Of a DNA stretch of 64,000 nucleotides, positions 1 to 10,849 are shown one piece after another. Source of the DNA: Sequoia sempervirens. Lineage: Eukaryota; Streptophyta; Pinopsida; Cupressales; Cupressaceae. The notes below the pieces were generated by a model, which was not told where the DNA came from, did no database searches, and worked only from the letters and a program-made list of their open reading frames with translations. The stretch is from the NCBI GenBank assembly GCA_007258455.2, contig VDFB02000003.1:42783986-42847985 (forward strand). The letters are read 5' to 3'. The first letter of the stretch is position 1; every line of letters starts with the position of its first letter. The position numbers and the translations under genes were made by a program.

Positions 1-717
1 GAAAAAAATTGGAAAGTTGTTTCATACATCTAACTTCCAAGTTCAAGTTTCAATTCAAAATCATCTCCTTTCAAATCATTTACTCAATATTCTGCAATCT
101 TCAGATGATCATATTCTTATATTTTTGTGTGAATGTAGATTCACACATCCTCTGTGTGCATCACACCATATCGAACCCTAAAAAATGTGCCTCTCGGATC
201 CATTTCTGTGGGTTTGAAAGGATGCTTCTTGCACTTAGGTATTTTTTGTTCCAATACATCAACCACTTGTGTAGTAAACATTTTGTAACTTCATAGAACT
301 AGGGTATAGCAAGAAACTATAAATACCTTTGGAATTATTCTTTGGTTAGGGTTTCCCACAATGCACCAAATGCTTCAAATCACCTTTGATATGCTCTTCA
401 CTCTTCAAATGCTTGATTTAAAATGACTTAATCATATGTGAAATCACATATAAACACTTTTCTAATGACCTAAAATGCATTAATTATAGTGAATAATGTT
501 AGGTTGAAAAGTTGGCAAAACCCTCACTGTGTTGACACAGTCACCTTCAATCACTTCGCAGATCTTCGCAATAGGAAATTTTATACCTAAAATATCATTA
601 GTAGATCAACCATGTTGATCTATACATGTACCAATGTTTTAAAGGCATCAACACCACATTTTTGGTGGGGGCTAGAAGATTTTTTGCTAAAAATCCCCTT
701 GAGCCAAAGCTCTTCAT
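1..717. other. No gene recognised
   Basis: AT-rich sequence without a convincing reading frame or repeat signature. The short open frames here have no recognisable motif. It adjoins the truncated 3' side of a minus-strand copia gag, so it may be flanking DNA or decayed element sequence. Confidence 0.5.
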
Positions 718-1660
718 CTAGTTTTTGGAGGAGACATTTGCACCAAGAGCTAGCACAAACTCATTATTTACTTCATTCTCATCCTTTTTCTTCCATATCT
801 TATTCATTTCCTTCTTCATTTTGATCAGATCCACCTTCTTTACCAAATCATTCTTCTTCTTTTGTGAGACAGAGGGTTTCACATTCTTAGATCTATAAAA
901 CTTAGCAATGTGTCCTAATTTGTTGTAATTGTGACATATGACACCTTTTTGGATAAGCTTACTTCTAGCCATTCTATATCTACATTCAAAACTCTTATTT
1001 CCAAATCCATTACATGTATAACAATAGCAATTGAAATACTGAAACATCATGCCATTATTGTAACCACTCATCATTTGATTTCTGCATTCACTAGCTTTAT
1101 GACCAAATCTATTACATGTAAAGCATTGACTGGGAAACGATTGAACATTCTAATTCATTCTGCTTCTACATTTAATAGATCTATGTCCAAATTTATTGCA
1201 AGAATAACAATAACCATTAAAAGATGAATCCCTTTGTACAACAAGTTGTTTGATCTTAAAAGTTATAATCTCTTGTTCAAGCTTTGAACATTCTTCAGAT
1301 TTGTCTTTCAATTTGGCATTTAAGCAATCTTCAACTCTTTTTCCTTCTTCAAATTGCACTTTCAGACTGGTGATAGTCTCATTTGATTGCTTGAGCTACT
1401 CATTTGTTTCCTTGATTCTTTCTATAGCTTTCTTGAGTTTCTCTCTCAACTTCTTAATACACTCATCTACATCATTAAGATGATTTTTCAAATCTTTATT
1501 CTCAGCTTCTTCTTTATCCAAATCATCAAGAGTTGACTTGAGTTCCCCTTCCATGTCAACTTCAAAATATTCTTCAATAAACCCTTCAGGGATAATTTCT
1601 TCTAAATGGATAGTATACTTCCTTGTAGTCATGTGTTCAAACTCCAAGATCTACCTCAGC
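718..1660 (-). mobile_element. Ty1/copia gag remnant with four CCHC-type knuckles
   Basis: Minus-strand gag remnant broken into three frames. Reading 5' to 3' it has an acidic, Lys/Glu-rich helical segment (1396-1647), then a second coiled segment (about 1230-1359), then a run of retroviral-type zinc knuckles. Knuckle 1 at 1168-1209 (CYSCNKFGHRSIKC) and knuckle 2 at 1084-1125 (CFTCNRFGHKASEC) fit CX2CX4HX4C. Knuckle 3 at 982-1023 has Asn for the His, and knuckle 4 at 895-936 has lost two ligands. Gag packages the element RNA, and knuckles bind nucleic acid. No protease, integrase or RT follows to the left, so the element is truncated. A PBS and LTR lie just upstream (1681 onward). It resembles the gag of the element at 10.85-20.49 kb but is a distinct copy. 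Confidence 0.8.
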
Positions 1661-1680
1661 GATCAAGCCAATTGAAGGAA

Positions 1681-1696
1681 CCAAGCTCCAATACCA
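1681..1696 (-). other. Primer binding site (tRNA-iMet type)
   Basis: On the minus strand the sequence is TGGTATTGGAGCTTGG, close to the copia PBS TGGTATCAGAGC that pairs with the 3' end of initiator tRNA-Met. It lies two bases from the LTR edge and upstream of gag, as expected. Confidence 0.75.
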
Positions 1697-1698
1697 AT

Positions 1699-2080
1699 TG
1701 TTGAACACCCAAAATACTGAGAGAGGGGGATGAATCAGTATTCACTGAAATTCATTAACTTCATTAACTTTAAACATTCATTCAATGCATCATATTAAAC
1801 TTTCAGTAATGGAAAGGAACATATAAAGCTTGCATCACATCAAAGAACACAAGGACACCAAATTTATGTGGAAAACCCAAAAAGGGAAAAACCACGGTGA
1901 GGATTAGCTCACAATATATCATAACTGGTTACAAGATATTATAGAATGGCTCACTACTAGGTGGAATCACTATCCAGAGAATAAAAGAAATGGCTCACTA
2001 CCAGAATAGAAAAGAGGGTGGCTCAATGCCAGAGATTGAGAAAGTGAAAAAGGCATAAAAGGAAAAAGGCTTAGTCATTT
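1699..2080 (-). repeat. Copia LTR (5' LTR of the truncated element)
   Basis: Starts at the PBS side with TGTTGAACACCC on the plus strand, the reverse complement of an LTR ending in CA. Its first 50 bases parallel the LTRs at 10850 and 18461 (a shared stretch of type CTGAGAGAGGGGG-TGAATCAGT). Further in it also has the wording 'GTGGAAAACCC...GGGAAAAACCAC' typical of this group. The far boundary is not clear, so the end given is approximate. No partner LTR was found to the left. Confidence 0.6.
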
Positions 2081-3084
2081 CATTTTTGGAATATGCTCTC
2101 TCAAACCATCTCCTCTCGAAAGGATTAAAAATTGAAAATGGATTTTCTTGGACTGAAAATTGGATGGATGGTATGGTTGTATTGCATTGGATTTTTCTTC
2201 TAAGATTTTCAGGTATTTGAAATTTTTTTAAAGTCTCAAGCTTGCAGTAATTCTCCTCATTTCTCCATGTTTTGAGTTATGTATTTCATGTTGGTCACAC
2301 TTATCATTGTGGACATATAGGACCTCTATTTTAGATCAATTTTATTGTAATTTCATTGAGTTTTATTTATGTTTTAAAATTTATAAAATTCTCTAATTTG
2401 TGTCCTCATTGTGGCATTTTTTCAAAAATCCATGAGATATGAAATTGAATTCAAAAGTGTGGTGTTGTTCATAAAGGGCATATTTTATTTTTTGAAATTT
2501 TGGTTTTGAAATTTTAAGCTTTTTTCAATAGTGGTTTTGGGATTTTTTGTGGTTTTATATTGAGAATTAATTTTAAAAAGTTATAATTGTGAATTATTAT
2601 GAATAAATTGTGTCACACCCCATCTTGTTATTACTGATTTACTTTTACCTTCATGGGTAAATATGTTAGTAAATGCAATCATGATTTTAATGTGATTAAT
2701 GGGATACTAAAATAGGTATTATGTGAAAGTGTTGATAAATGCTTTGAAGGAGTAATTAAGTTTACATTGATGATGAACATGTATTGCTATATGAATATTC
2801 TTAAGTTTATGATGCATAGGGATTTGTTATGAATGTCTAACTACCTTTGCAAATATGCTAAGTTGGATGCAGGTTTATGTTCAATTCCTCCAGGTGGAGG
2901 CGAAGTATCACTCAGGAGAAGATCTTGTTTGGGTAACCAGTAACATAACCTATCTGAGATTTCACACACTCAAAAAAAAAATTGAGTCTAGACATAGTGT
3001 TGGGGAAATGGTAAGTCATCCTTAGTATGATGTGTTGCATTAGTAAGGGTCTTGATTACTAATGAATGCATGCTTGGGTGATGT
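2081..3084. other. No gene recognised
   Basis: AT-rich DNA with no supported coding region. A TGTCACACCCC string near 2611 resembles the start of some gypsy LTRs, but no matching end or target duplication was found. Confidence 0.45.
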
Positions 3085-3890
3085 TTATTTGTTTGATCTT
3101 GTGAGTTCTTCCTTATGTGTTATGCTTGTTTGTGTGGTTGAATGAGTATTTGGGATATATACATATATGCATATATATATGTATGTCGATATACGTGTAT
3201 GTTGGATATAATAGGATATACATACTAGTACATCAACATATGTAAAGATATGCATATATGTGTATAAATTTGCTATAATGAATATTATCACGTGATCATA
3301 ATCATTCAGATATTGAATGGATCACTTTACTATCATGTTGCTATATAATATATATGTGTTTGCATATATATACTAATACACACGTAAGCGTAAAAGCTTC
3401 ATAGAGGAGTGTGTGTGTGTGTATTATGTGAATGTTTACTCATTTGTATTCATTTGTATATCAAATGTAAACATATTTGATTGTCATGAAATATATATAT
3501 AATATTTGAATATACACACAATACATACATACATACATGAATACATACATATATATATATATATGTTTGTGTGTGTGTGTACCTGTATATATACAAATAT
3601 ATATTTATATATATATGATAATTAAATAGAAGTCAAAATTGTATATACGTGCTATGCTAAGTAAATATATATTGGTATATAAATATATATATTAACATAT
3701 ATATATATATATGCATACATATATATAAATGTATATGTATGTATGTATATTCAAATATATTATATATATATTCCATGACAATCAAATACATTTATATTTG
3801 ATATACGTATATATTTACATATATGTGTGTGTGTGTGTGTGTTGATATACATACATACATATATATATGTAAATATATGATATATATTTA
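3085..3890. repeat. AT-rich microsatellite block (TA, CATA, TG repeats)
   Basis: Interrupted runs of TA, CATA/TATG and TG dinucleotides, for example (TG)n near 3823-3842 and TA runs near 3548-3562 and 3697-3713. Open frames across it are by-products of the repeat. Similar microsatellite clusters lie inside the 4.18-kb LTR-like element at 34745-38922, so this block could also be LTR-internal. Confidence 0.8.
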
Positions 3891-4739
3891 AAAGTGATTA
3901 TATGCTTTGAAGTCAATTACCATTAGCAATGCTTAAAGGTCAATTTACTTACTAAATTATAGGTCGATTATATACAGCATATACAAGCATTTTATAAGGC
4001 CGTATATAACACATAATGGCAATACATAAAGGGCGAACTATGTGCAATATAAAGTGCAACAAGAAAGTTGATTTAAAGAGTTTGACTTGGTCGATGCATT
4101 GAGATCAAATACATTTGAATTAGTAAACTATATTTACTTGGGACGCCTTATCTTGAATTGATTATCAATAGCAAAGTAAAGTGTACATGCATGATAAGAG
4201 GAAGTAGCAAATAGCAAGCAATGAACTAAGTCAAAGACTGCATTATGTGGCACACATGAGTTAAGGGAAAGATGTATGTGATGGAAAAAGCAAGTGAAGG
4301 TAATGTGGTTTAAATGTTGGTGAATATATCCCAAGCATTAAGCCTGTACATAACATGTTTTTGATTAGTTAAGCAAGGAAGGGCCCTGATCCCATGGTTA
4401 CAACCAACATACAAAAAGGAACCGAAACAAGGTGGGAAACAACACCACCAACAAGAACCAAAAAACAATAACCAGATTAGCACACAGGCCATCATTCAAC
4501 ATAGTAACCATAGTCCAGCCAATATTAATCACAAACAATAAGTTTCTACTATCAAACTTAAAACTAAGTAAACCATTGATCAAATCAACAGGGTCTTAGG
4601 TAGTATTCAACCATAACAGGGATATTATAAAATAGTAGTTCGAGATTATGAAATAAAACAACAAAAAATAGAATGCAGTCATCAAAGCAGCAACAAGAAG
4701 CCATTACTTGGATTTCTTTAGCATGTCCCCATATTCGCC
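3891..4739. other. No gene recognised
   Basis: Low-complexity AT-rich sequence between the microsatellite block and the C-terminal end of the minus-strand transposon-type protein. Nothing identifiable. Confidence 0.45.
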
Positions 4740-6326
4740 AATGAGGGAGATGTACTCCCTCCAATCACGTCCCTTAGACTCGTCAAACATCTTTAAGACA
4801 TCAGGTTTCCCCTATTTTTTCAACTTCCTGGAAATTTTGGTTTCTCTAGAAACAGCTCCTAGCATCGCCCTCCTCATTAGTCCATTAGTTACCTTCATTA
4901 GCGTAACTAAGGCTTTCTCCATACCATCTACTTGAACCTGTAGAAAATTTAGTCTACTCTTCATGAAATCAATGCTTGAGTCCTCAATATTAGTCTCCAT
5001 GCCCATATTCCCTACATCTTGCACATTCTCAATAACATTCTTTTGTTCCTCAACTTTCTCAATTTGTTCCTCCTCTTCCTCTTCCTTTTCATCATCTGAT
5101 CCTTCTTCCCCCATATCATAAGAAGAGTCCTCAAAATCCATATCCTCAGAATCTTCTTCCTCCTGGGCTTCAAACTCTTTGAAATATAGGTCTTCCTCAT
5201 CACACACAATAATTTTTTGTTTGCCTTTCTTTTCCTTAGAGGCAACTTTAGCTAGGCGGGCACACATTCTACCACCACTTCCTCCACTCCCTTGCCCCTG
5301 CGAGTCTCCTTCAACTCCTCATTATGCACACCTTCCTTAGATAGATTAATGATACCACTAGGGTTAATATCTCTTTTGAATTTCTTCGCTTTGAGAAGGT
5401 CAAACAACAAAGGCGAGTGTTTTCTTTTCTTCGGCGTAGCCTTGATGAGCTCAATCTCATAAACATATTTTTCCTCTCTTTTCTACAAAACAAGAGTAGA
5501 GGGGTTCAAGACATTGGCCATAGGGGATGGGCTCTTTGTAGGAATTAGCACCCTCCTAGCAGCAACTAAGGGAGGTGGGCAGGGATTAGGTGCTACAACA
5601 AGAATTTCATCAATAGGCGGTTCCTCGTTATCCCCATCAAAATGGTTAGGATTATCATTTCTAGAGGCCAAAGGGTTATCGTGAGGATTAAGAGCTAGAG
5701 CATACTTATATAGGGATAACATTAGACCTTGGTGCAGGGGAGGACTGACACCCTTCTCTATATTGATTTGTAGGGAAGACAATAAGTAAAAGGGTAAATT
5801 GATTTTCTCTCCATGCCTAATATGATTGAGCAGAGGAAAATGGTACGCATGTACTGACATATATATTCCCTCTAATGTAAAATACCACATAACAAATAGG
5901 CCAAACCAAAGCATAGGGAGGAGGGAGTTCTAACCTAGCATACATGTTTTAGAATCATTTTAGGTTCTCCTCTTCATGCAAGAATTTATCCACGAACTTC
6001 TGATAATCAACCCCACTCTTCTTTGCAACTTTAATCTCTTGGTTTTGTAGACTAGTTGCTTCAGCTATGAACCTTGTCATAACCTCAAAATTCACCGCAC
6101 CAATGGCGACACTTCCTTTCCTCCAGGAATTGGTGAACTTGGTCATTAAGTTCTTGTTGTAACCCTTCAGAGATTCAAAAAATGAAACAATCCCAACATT
6201 TTTGAAAAGCCTCCATAAATCCACATTATGCTTAAGGGCCTGGTAATTAGGAGGCTCATTGCACTTCCTTGGGCCTCCCATTTTAACACTCTGAAAATTA
6301 TTTGGTTGCAACAATATTTTCTTCAT
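4740..6326 (-). pseudogene. Degenerate plant transposon-associated protein
   Basis: Four minus-strand frames appear to be pieces of one broken protein. The N-terminal piece (5955-6326) begins near a Met with MGGPRKCNEPPNYQAL, followed by a domain with LWRLFKNVGIVSFFESLKGY and TNSWRKG. The second piece (5483-5914) carries 'YHFPLLNHIRHGEKINLPFYLL'-like wording and a proline-rich tail. The third (about 5311-5480) is basic and holds KKRKHSPLLFDLLKAKKFK-type sequence in an alternative frame. The C-terminal piece (4812-5267) is a Glu/Asp-rich region followed by a helical segment. This layout resembles the putative plant transposon protein family (PF20167-like), from memory rather than a search. Frameshifts and stops separate the pieces, so it is not functional. 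Confidence 0.45.
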
Positions 6327-6338
6327 AATCTCCCACTT

Positions 6339-6788
6339 CTACTTTTTTTCCTTGTTGTAGAAAACACTATTTCTCCAAATAACAAAAAGAACCCATAAAA
6401 AATGCGGGATCGAGAAGTTTCTTTTAATGAAGGCGAGTGACACAATTCCTGGTACTGTTAACTCATCATTTCTCTTATAAGTTTTAAAATCTTCATTAAG
6501 TATCACACCTTGCACAACTTTACAATTTTCGGAATGGCTGACAATAGGAAAATCAACACGATTCAAATTGACAACCCTTATCAAATTGAAAAACTCCATG
6601 TGATCATCACTCACCTCGAGAAGGGATGAATGATTAATTTTACTTCCTAATGAGATCATCAAATACAACCTCATACCCTCAATATCATCATTACTCTGTA
6701 ATCCTTTAAACACCACATGACTCCCATGCTTCCCGCATAACTTCAACATATCATCTTTGTATATTGTAATCATTTTCAAATTTCTCAT
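6339..6788 (-). CDS. Hypothetical protein fragment, 149 aa
   Basis: Open frame just upstream of the transposon-type protein and overlapping the end of the LINE RNase H. No known domain recognised. It includes a hydrophobic stretch near the C-terminus (FLWVLFVIW). It may be part of the same degenerate mobile element as 4740-6326 or its upstream exon. It could also be chance open sequence. Confidence 0.25.
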   Translation of the reverse strand: MRNLKMITIYKDDMLKLCGKHGSHVVFKGLQSNDDIEGMRLYLMISLGSKINHSSLLEVSDDHMEFFNLIRVVNLNRVDFPIVSHSENCKVVQGVILNEDFKTYKRNDELTVPGIVSLAFIKRNFSIPHFLWVLFVIWRNSVFYNKEKK

Positions 6789-7260
6789 TTAATATCAAGT
6801 CTCTTAAAGACTTCAGCATATTATTATTTGTCCAGTGGGTCCACCCCATACAACTCAAAGCCACATTGGCGGCGCAGTCAACAACTTTGTTGCCCTCTCT
6901 GTAGACGTGTTGCACCTTACAGTTGGTGAAGTAATTCTTCAGGGCTAGGCACTTATCAATTATATTTTTTAGGTCCCATGGTGGAACAACCACTCCATTC
7001 AAAATAACCACAATGAGCTTGAAATCCCCTTCTATTATAACATTTTTAAAGTTGAGCTCCTTAAGAGTTTTGAAGCCCCCTAATGCAGCCATAGCTTCAA
7101 CTTTATTATTAGAACAAACACCCATATTCACACCAAAGATAACTATGCATTCCCCTTTGCGGTTTCTTAGAAGACCTCTTTCCCCAGCTAATCCCGGGTT
7201 GCCTTTTGAGCACCCATCAAAGTTACACTTTGTCCAATCCGTCTATGGAGGACTCTACAT
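6751..7260 (-). mobile_element. LINE-type RNase H domain (RVT_3)
   Basis: C-terminal RNase H of a plant non-LTR retrotransposon or its domesticated kin. It degrades the RNA strand of the RNA/DNA hybrid. The first catalytic Asp is visible in FDGCSKGNPG, encoded about 7205-7240 just upstream of the long frame. The frame 6751-7131 then shows the Glu in SNNKVEAMAAL, the second Asp in IEGDFK and the last Asp in REGNKVVDCAAN, so all four acidic positions are retained. It follows the zf-RVT and RT remnants at 7489-9157 on the same strand in normal LINE order. Stops and frameshifts between these blocks mark it as a dead copy. Confidence 0.8.
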
Positions 7261-7488
7261 AGTAGTCATTCTGGTTAGCATCATAGACCAATTGATTTTA
7301 GTAAGATCCTTCCTTATGCCCCAATTTTGCTTAATCCTCATCTCTTTGTAGTTAGGCCAAGCTTTGGAAAAACTATATCTTCCAACCTCAATGTTTTCAT
7401 TAATCTATGTTTTTATAATCAAGCTTACCTCCCAGCTGCTTCTCTCCACTTCCTTGAATATCATGTTATTCCTTTCCTTCCATATTCC

Positions 7489-9181
7489 CTAGGTAACAAA
7501 TGGGGGAACTTGGTTCTTGAGGTCAACAATAACATTGTCGAAAAAAGGACAATTCGACCAGCTTTCTATAAACAAGTTCATTGAGTGAGGAATCACCCAA
7601 TCTAAGGACAACAACAACAAGAAGAAGGACCACACCTCCCTTGCAAATTTGCAATGAAATAAAATGTGCATAACTGAATCATCTTCCTACTTACAAAGGG
7701 AGCATCTGTTAACCAGTTGGAATCCCCTCCTAACTAGGTTGTCAATTGTAAGAATTTTTCCATGAGCCGCAATCCACCAGAAACAATTAATTTTGGGAAC
7801 CAAGTTCTTTAACCACACCTTACCCCGGAAATGGTCAATAATGAGATCCAGAGGCTTCACCAATTCCTCATAAGCCTTTTTAACCGAGAAACAGTCTAAA
7901 GAGCTACCTTTCCAAAGCCATTCATCTTCCCTTTCTCTATCAAACCACTTAGCCTCCCCAATCAGATTGTGCAGCCTTAGAAGGGTCAAGTCCCAGTTGA
8001 CCTATCTCTAGCCTCTCAGTTTATCCCTCCTTAATGGCATTTTGAACTCCTTCCAATTAGGTTCCTCCATCTCCCAATTAATATAGTCGGAAACCTTTTT
8101 GCCACAAATCCTATTTAGGCTTTTTTTTAGAGGATTTAGTTCATCTATTGAAGACAAAGTAGAAGTATCAATCCATGGGTCCTTCCAAACATTAGTATTA
8201 TTACCATTCCCAATTCTCTTTCTTAACCCCAATTTCAACACATTTTTTAATTTAACAAGATGATTCCATAAAGCAAAACCACTAGGCAGTTCAGACATAG
8301 AGAGAAAACAACCAGGATTCCTATTCCTCAAGTACTTGGATTGGAAAAATTTTACCCAGTCTTTAGAGCCTTCAAGAATATTCCAACCAATTTTTGCAAT
8401 GAGGGATTTTTTTAGCAAGGATATTCTTCTTATTCCCAAACCCCCTCTCCTTTTGGGAGTGCACACTTTTTCCCAACTAACCAAGGGTAGTCTTTTTTTT
8501 TCTTCTGCTCCTAACCACAAAAATCTTCTCTGAATTTGTTCTACCTTTTCCCCTATAAAAGCAAGAATTTTGAAGAGAGATAGGTAGTATATCAAAATAT
8601 ATATTTTGAAGGGAGGCTTTGAGCAATTGAACCTTGCCAACCAAGCTAAGAAGCTTCCCCTTCCATCTAGCCAACTTGTTTTGAACTCTTTCAATCAGCT
8701 AATTCCAATAGTTATTTTCCAACTTCTTAGAGATCAAAGGTAGGACAAGATAGGCATCAAGTAAGGCAGCTTCCTGACATCCTAGAATTTTCACCACTTT
8801 TTCCTTAATCCATTGGTCAGTATTGAAGAAGTAAATCTTTCTTTTTCCATAATTTATACACTAGCTAGAAACAACAACATAGTCATTAAGAACCTATTTC
8901 CGAAGACCTTCTTCCCCCATTGAGGCTTCCCCAAACATGAGGGTATCATCAACGAATTTTTGGTGGGAGTCAAGCATAAGAGACAAGGAAACTTTAACAC
9001 CTTTTAGAGCTTTAGAGTCCACCAATTTTTTAGTGTTCCTGCCAAGGACTTTAGCAACAATTATAAAAAGGTAGGGAGAGAAGGGATCACCTTGCCTAAG
9101 ACCACAACCACAAGAGAAAAATCCTTGGGGAACTCCATTAACCAGAATAGAGCACATGGAGGAGGTAACACAAGCAAAGAT
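7489..9181 (-). mobile_element. LINE reverse transcriptase and zf-RVT remnant
   Basis: Minus-strand ORF2 remnant. The RT core is at 8894-9157, with GLRQGDPFSPYLFI and the active-site box FVDD in place of YADD, keeping both Asp. The RT thumb and connection region at 8008-8694 has IQRRFLWLG, LVSWEKVCTPK and RRGGLGIRR, typical of plant LINE-1. The zf-RVT region lies at 7687-7989 and 7489-7671 (CFWWIAAHGKILT, ending in a Cys-X2-Cys, then HILFHCKFAREVW). Several frameshifts split the protein. The 5' portion (endonuclease, ORF1 and the RT N-terminus) is absent: the remnant runs into the N gap at 9182 and is not resumed to the right of it. Confidence 0.85.
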
Positions 9182-9281
9182 NNNNNNNNNNNNNNNNNNN
9201 NNNNNNNNNNNNNNNNNNNNNNNNNNNNNNNNNNNNNNNNNNNNNNNNNNNNNNNNNNNNNNNNNNNNNNNNNNNNNNNNN
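9182..9281. other. Assembly gap, 100 N
   Basis: Exactly 100 ambiguous bases, a customary placeholder for a gap of unknown size. LINE sequence on the left does not continue on the right, so more than 100 bases are probably missing or the join is uncertain. Confidence 0.95.
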
Positions 9282-10849
9282 TACCACTAATGAAAAACTT
9301 GGAAAACACGAAATGTTTGAAAACATGCTATGAAATGCAAAAAAGACCTAGAAAGATGAATAGAAATGCAAATAAAAAAAAATAGGAAAGAAAAATAGAA
9401 AGTGTTCCCCTGGAAATGTGTAGAGGGTGGAGTGAAGACTGGAAATGCTGATGATCCTAGATTTTTGACCTACTGGGACTCTTTCTCCATTCTAGGTGAA
9501 TCAGTTCCAAATCAGGAAAACTATACTGGACCCTGCTTTAGCCAAATGGGTATCTGAATCTACAAAAATCTTTGAAAAATAGGTATAGTGGGACTCATTC
9601 ACCACTACTGGGGTATGAGTCCCATTTTGTTGAAAAGTGTCCCAAGGGCAGAATCTCGAACTGAAACTTTACAAGCCTCTGAAGATAGATTAAATAAGCA
9701 CTTTCCCATATATTTCATGTAGATTGGATGGATATTTTTCCCTAGATCTGAGTTTCCATGAGTCTTGACAACCTTTCATGACAACTTTGACAACATTTGT
9801 AACTTTATCATTTTGGGCATTTTTCCTCAATCTACAGACCTACAATCACACATTAAATAGGGGAAAATTTTTCATTATTAGAGGAATATGGGTTTTCCTT
9901 GGTCAAACCCCTTTTAGGTAATTAAACCAAATGATGAAAAATAAAATAATGAAGCATGAACATGAGATAATGCAAGTAGAAACTTGCCATGATGAAGGAT
10001 CTTGAATTTCTACAATAATGGATGAATAATCTACCCTTGAATGCCTTAGAATCGATCTTGTGAAGTCTTGAAAATACCTAACCCTAACTTTCTTGATTTA
10101 AGAACATGAATGCATTATGATACTTAAATGAAATGAGGGTTTGGAGGCTTATTTATATACGAAAGCCACTTAAATTCCTATCAATTTGATCTCTAAGGAT
10201 GACATTGGAGAAAATTAAACTAAAAAACTATTTTTTCTTGCTCAAACCTTGAAAATGGCCCAAATGGGACTCATTCGCCATCCTGGGTGAATTAGTTCAA
10301 CTTGGATGGGACTCATTTTCCCAAAGTGGTGAATCAGTCCCACAAGGGTTCTTTTGCCTACTAGGATGTCGAAAAGTGAAGAAATTAGGTATATATATTG
10401 ATATAGTTAGGTTTTTGATCAAAATAAGCCTTGGGATGCACAATATGGGGTCATAGGGGCCTATTAATGATGATATAAAGGTTGATTAGGGATAGGGACA
10501 CAAAGTTCAATGTGAAAGTGTGACTAAATACACTCTACAACATTAAAATGAGGTGCACTTAGCCTAGAAAGGAACAAGATCCAATGTGAATATGTAAAAC
10601 ACATTACAACACTATATTAAAAATAAGTTTAATTTACAAGCCTTCTAGATTAATGTGAGAATCCAATTAAGTACATTTTACAATATTGAATTAAGGGAAA
10701 GACAAGTTCATTAGACTTAAATACTTAATAAAAATATAGAAAAGTGTGAAAGTCATTTACAACTCTTTACAACACCTTTACAAGACATGTACTTTATTAA
10801 GTTTACAAGGTCCCAAAACCTAATGTCAATGTGTTATCCACATTAAAAC
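9282..10849. other. No gene; repeat-phrase-rich sequence, possibly LTR-derived
   Basis: No coding signal. The sequence carries a recurring short phrase, GGGACTCATTC or its complement-like form TGAATCAGTCCC, with variants between about 9470 and 10345. The rest is AT-rich. It ends at the left LTR of the copia element. The style resembles internal parts of long plant LTRs, but no LTR ends were found. Confidence 0.4.

Noticed and set aside
2611..2960. TGTCACACCCC as the start of a gypsy LTR containing the microsatellite block
   Set aside because: No matching CA end, target duplication, PBS or PPT could be found.
3085..3291. Minus-strand frame in the microsatellite block
   Set aside because: Tyr/Ile/His-rich translation of CATA and TA repeats. 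No protein signal.
7013..7584. Plus-strand frames over the LINE RNase H region
   Set aside because: Antisense to the RNase H and zf-RVT coding motifs on the minus strand.
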